Assembly: GCF_000297395.2 (NCBI RefSeq)
Contig: NZ_HF570108.1
Location: 4,870,536-4,934,535 of the forward strand
Direction of reading: 5' to 3'
DNA: 64,000 bases
Origin: Micromonospora lupini str. Lupac 08
GTDB lineage: Bacteria; Actinomycetota; Actinomycetes; Mycobacteriales; Micromonosporaceae
The notes beneath the pieces are model-generated. The model ran no database searches. It was not told the origin of the DNA and worked only from the letters and a program-made list of their open reading frames with translations. The position numbers were made by a program, and so were the translations under genes. Positions 62,301 to 64,000 of the stretch are shown piece after piece. Position 1 is the stretch's first letter; the number at the start of each line of letters is the position of its first letter.

Positions 62301-63093
62301 GGAAGATCCCGGACAGCCGGATCATGTCCTGGTCCTCCATCCAGTCCCCGTCCGGGAACCGGTAGACCTCGACCGCGACCAGGTTGGAGCCGGCCCGGAC
62401 GTAGTCGGTGACGTCGAACTCGGCCGGCGTATACGAGCCCTCGCGGTACCCGACCTTCGTTCCGTTGACCCACAGGTAGAACCCGGACTTGACGCCCTCG
62501 AAGTGCAGGTGGACCCGCCGCCCCTGCCAGGCGGCCGGGAGGTCGAACTGCCGGCGGTACTGGCCGACCGGATTGAACCGCGTCGGCGCGAACGGCGGCT
62601 GGGCGTTCTCGTTCTGCCCGTTGGCGCCCCACCAGGGGTAGGTGTAGTTGGTGTAGATCGGGAAGTCGTAGCCGTGCTGCTGCCAGTTGGCGGGCACCGG
62701 GATGGTCTGCCAGGCGGTGTCGTTGACGTCGGTGCGGTAGAAGTTCAGGTCACGGTCGGCTGGCTTGGCGACGTGCTTGAACCGCCACGTCCCGGTGAGG
62801 TCGAGCCGGTACGGCGACGTGGTGCGGTCAGCGTCCAGCGCCTGCTGGAGGTCGGCGTACGGCATGGAGGTCGAGTGCGGTGGCTCCGAGTTGACCTCGA
62901 AGATCCCGATGTTGTTGTTCCACTCCGGGTAACCATTGGGCGGGTCCACCCACGCGGCCGCGACTTCGGGTGCCGCGCCGGGCGCGCCCGACGCGATCCC
63001 GCCCGGCAGGGCCACGGCCCCCAGAGCGGCGAGCCCCCCGCCGAGAACGGTACGCCGGCGGATAGATCGTCCTTGGTCCTGCGGGTCGGTCAT
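59356..63093 (-). CDS. Tat-secreted beta-galactosidase-like GH2 enzyme with ricin-type lectin domain
   Basis: The ATG at 63093 follows GGGAG; the 1245-residue product opens with a Tat signal (SIRRRTVLGGGLAALGAVALPGG). It follows LacZ order: jelly roll (about 80-280), Ig domain, TIM barrel with RGTNRHETNPDRG, acid/base Glu in WSLGNEAGGGSN (about 517) and nucleophile in YVMIEYAHSMGNS (about 581). The second Ig domain and the Bgal small-chain domain follow (NFWRAPTDNDRGN, YYGRGPEENHWDR). A ricin B-lectin trefoil (about 1115-1245) follows. It should release galactose from plant or microbial glycans outside the cell. It is divergent to a truncated lacI copy, with a matching operator upstream. Confidence 0.95.
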   Translation of the reverse strand: MTDPQDQGRSIRRRTVLGGGLAALGAVALPGGIASGAPGAAPEVAAAWVDPPNGYPEWNNNIGIFEVNSEPPHSTSMPYADLQQALDADRTTSPYRLDLTGTWRFKHVAKPADRDLNFYRTDVNDTAWQTIPVPANWQQHGYDFPIYTNYTYPWWGANGQNENAQPPFAPTRFNPVGQYRRQFDLPAAWQGRRVHLHFEGVKSGFYLWVNGTKVGYREGSYTPAEFDVTDYVRAGSNLVAVEVYRFPDGDWMEDQDMIRLSGIFRPVFLYSAPAVHLRDFTLTTPLRNNYTNADLAVKVAVRNRGAQQSGTYSVEVQLYDANRQAVWPSPLRVPVNVGAVPVGQDATAQGSQAVQGPKLWSAEHPNLYTAVLQLRDPSGAVTQTASARVGFREFTISGGLMRINGQPVSLRGTNRHETNPDRGQALTREDMVTDIKLMKRLNINAVRTSHYPNNAVWYDLADEYGLYVMDEANLETHGVSGSYPGSNSAWTAAVVDRAVQMVHRDKNHPSVVIWSLGNEAGGGSNFVAMRNAIRSADPTRIIQYEGDNRREVSDIRSRMYESPSTVESRGRDTSDTRPYVMIEYAHSMGNSTGNFKEYWDIVRRYPVLQGGYIWDFVDQGLRRPIPSGSSGTYLAYGGDWGDNPNDGNFCANGIVTADRRPSGKAAEVKRIYQAINVSAGADVTSGVIKITNEYLFTNVNEFTGRWALVADGTVVQSGALTAAQLDIAPLTSKTVQLPVQRPTAPAPGEEYFLELSFTLTTTTAWADAGYEVARQQLPVNFSSPPLVPTPMADVPALTVTEASDRVTVAGTDFTVVFAKATGTISSFDAMGVRLVNSGPVPNFWRAPTDNDRGNGQPSRNGTWRRAGLDRKVTGFSVSKPSDRAVRIAVTGTLPTSTTSTYTTTYTVYGNGEIKVDNTLHPGATSLPYIPEVGTILFLPADLEQVRYYGRGPEENHWDRNSGSDVGVYSSTVSGQWTGYIRPQENGNKTDVRWVALVNGSGRGLLAFGEPLLEVNASHYTPEDLSTGARHDYQLTRRSEVVLRLNHRQMGVGGNDSWGAQTLDQYKLFANRDYSYTYRLRPLPDVGQALALSRRPVETAGGGSGPQTGVYYRLVAQHSGKAADINGASTAAGALLIQWSVSSGLNQQFDFVDSGSGYYRIRARHSGLVLQVASSSTSADISQQPDSNAASQQWRVVDQGGGTVSLVNRQSGLAMDVFNASTADGARISQWTPGGGANQRFTLQRV

Positions 63094-63495
63094 GAGCGTC
63101 TCCCGTGAGTGCGTGGAAGTGTGGTGGCGGCGTTTTCGCGGTGTCGCGTCTACGGGAATACGCCGATCACCGGACCCCTCGTCACTATCCGCCGGGCCCG
63201 CCAAAGCGGAGATGTCCGACATGGACTCATTCGCCGGCGTCATGCCTGCGAAGCAGGACCTTGATCGGTGAGCAATCCTGTTCGCGAACCGATTCGACAG
63301 CACGATAAGCAGGGTCGATTCGTAGTGTCAAGCGAAGCTTGTCCATGGCTTGCGACGAATGAAGAGCGCAAAACCGGAAGATTTCCAGGCCCCAACCGGG
63401 TGCTCCACCGCGCGATGACCTGCTATTCCGCTTCCGTGGTGTCCGACGGGTAGCGGCGGACTCGACTGCTGGGCTGTGACCGGCGACGGGGTGCC
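63094..63495. other. Promoter region between GH2 and the lacI remnant
   Basis: No gene is seen. It holds the operator at 63285-63296. It corresponds in position to the 3090-3654 spacer at the left end. Confidence 0.5.
63285..63296. promoter_or_regulatory. LacI-type operator upstream of the right GH2 gene
   Basis: CGAACCGATTCG is identical to the core of the site at 3403-3418 and differs by one base from the core at 3159-3170. It lies 191 bp before the GH2 start. Confidence 0.6.
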
Positions 63496-63576
63496 ATGAC
63501 GCGACTGGCGAGGCCGGATGAAAGCCCTCCGACGCCGCGCAGCGTGGACGTCGCGCAGCTGGCCGGCGGGTCCTAG
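63496..63576 (+). pseudogene. Truncated lacI copy
   Basis: The ATG at 63496 opens MTRLARPDESPPTPRSVDVAQLAGG and a stop. The DNA from 63493 to 63568 matches 3652-3727, the start of the full lacI gene, at about 94% identity. Similarity ends just before the HTH, where an IS701-type element begins. So the right GH2 gene once had its own regulator. Confidence 0.85.
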
Positions 63577-64000
63577 TACTGCAACGGCAGTAGGCGAATC
63601 GAGTTCGACTCGTGTTCGTTGGTCCGACTGTGACGGATGTTGATGTCGATCGTTGGCATGGAGAGTTGGACCGGCTGCATGCCCGGATCGGGCCCAGGTT
63701 TCGGCGGTCGGAGCCGCGGCTGCGGGTCCGTCAGTACCTGTGTGGGCTGGTCTCTGGTCTGGGTCGTAAGAACGGCTGGACCTTGGCTGAGCAGGCCGGG
63801 GATGCGTCGCCGGACGGGATGCAAAGGTTGTTGCGGTGGGCGGACTGGGACGTCGACGCGGTCCGCGACGATGTGCGGGACTACGTGGTCGAGCACCTCG
63901 GCGACCCGGCCGGAGTGCTGATCGTCGACGACACCGGGTTCCTGAAGAAGGGCACCCGGTCGGCCGGAGTGCAGCGTCAGTATTCCGGCACCGCCGGGCG
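63577..64000 (+). mobile_element. IS701-family element, left end (runs off the window)
   Basis: The element appears to start at TACTGCAACGGCAG (63577), directly after CTAG (63573-63576), which fits the YTAR 4-bp target known for IS701. Its right end lies outside the window. Confidence 0.65.
63630..64000 (+). CDS. IS701-family transposase, N-terminal part
   Basis: From GTG 63630 the frame reads without stop to the window edge: VTDVDVDRWHGELDRLHARI…RLRVRQYLCGLVSGLGRKNGWTLAEQAGDASPDGMQRLLRWADWDVDAVRDDVRDYVVEHLGDP. It continues with AGVLIVDDTGFLKKGTRSAGV, which has the first catalytic Asp of the IS701 DDE domain. It is 123 residues of an expected 400 or so. Confidence 0.9.
   Translation, partial: MTDVDVDRWHGELDRLHARIGPRFRRSEPRLRVRQYLCGLVSGLGRKNGWTLAEQAGDASPDGMQRLLRWADWDVDAVRDDVRDYVVEHLGDPAGVLIVDDTGFLKKGTRSAGVQRQYSGTAG

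Noticed and set aside
59278..63108. 1276-codon plus-strand open frame opposite the right GH2 gene
   Set aside because: It mirrors the GH2 gene in a GC-rich antisense frame, has no domain pattern or ribosome site, and the minus-strand product has full LacZ motifs.
1..64000. tRNA, rRNA or CRISPR array
   Set aside because: I looked for T-arm-like GTTCGAATC blocks, rRNA-like stretches and regularly spaced short repeats and found none that hold up; a scan with dedicated models would settle it.

Overview
The window is GC-rich DNA with strong actinomycete character: GTG/ATG starts behind GGAGG ribosome sites, Tat and Sec secreted glycosidases with ricin-type (CBM13-like) lectin tails, a SigB/SigF-type sigma factor, mycothiol-era oxidoreductases and many XRE/TetR/MarR/MerR regulators. 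The protein families fit Micromonosporaceae (Micromonospora/Actinoplanes type), but genus is an inference. No rRNA, tRNA or CRISPR array was seen.

Layout. (1) 0-3.1 kb and 59.4-63.1 kb: two secreted family 2 glycoside hydrolases, both on the minus strand and both with a C-terminal ricin-type lectin domain. Each lies divergent to a LacI-type regulator gene. The left lacI (3655-4785) is full length; the right one (63496-63576) is only the first 25 codons, about 94% identical to the left copy, cut off by an IS701-type element that runs off the window. The same palindromic operator (CGAAyCGATTCG) sits by both hydrolases. (2) 4.8-11.7 kb: a stress island with an NDH-2 pseudogene, a STAS protein, an M20 peptidase, a manganese catalase, a SigB/F-like sigma factor, a ferritin-like protein and a translationally coupled hemerythrin. 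The STAS gene and the ferritin-like gene share a promoter of SigB type (GTGT-N15-GGGTAG) and a conserved leader whose 3' part is complementary to the Shine-Dalgarno/start region; this is the best candidate for an undescribed regulatory system here. (3) 12-15.2 kb: a carboxylate-amine ligase pseudogene split by a 2.2-kb IS481-like element that carries a DUF2283 passenger. (4) 15.4-24.8 kb: HflX-like GTPase, an RsbQ/RsbP energy-stress pair with an anti-sigma remnant, FkbM methyltransferase, LURP-one-like protein, an HTH/TM protein and a small secreted protein.

(5) 25-34 kb: TetR/quinone oxidoreductase, MocR/FAD oxidoreductase, MOSC protein, and an ECF sigma factor with a membrane beta-propeller partner; two copies of a 120-bp dispersed repeat and an integrase remnant. 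(6) 34.6-45.3 kb: membrane phosphoesterase, several unknown proteins, a MarR-controlled operon (DsbA-like, MFS, PEP-mutase-like, GNAT), two DUF2568 membrane proteins and many gene remnants. (7) 45.3-49.1 kb: a 163-bp MITE abutting one of two near-identical IS5-family copies, which bracket a merR-oxidoreductase pair. (8) 49.1-59 kb: TetR/MFS/hydrolase, a TPR pseudogene, a CBM2 protein, recombinase remnants, XRE/Bcr transporter and a zinc alcohol dehydrogenase.

Overall this is an accessory region: regulator-enzyme pairs and stress genes lie between at least a dozen decayed genes and four IS elements. Functions are assigned from residue motifs and family knowledge; no database search was possible.
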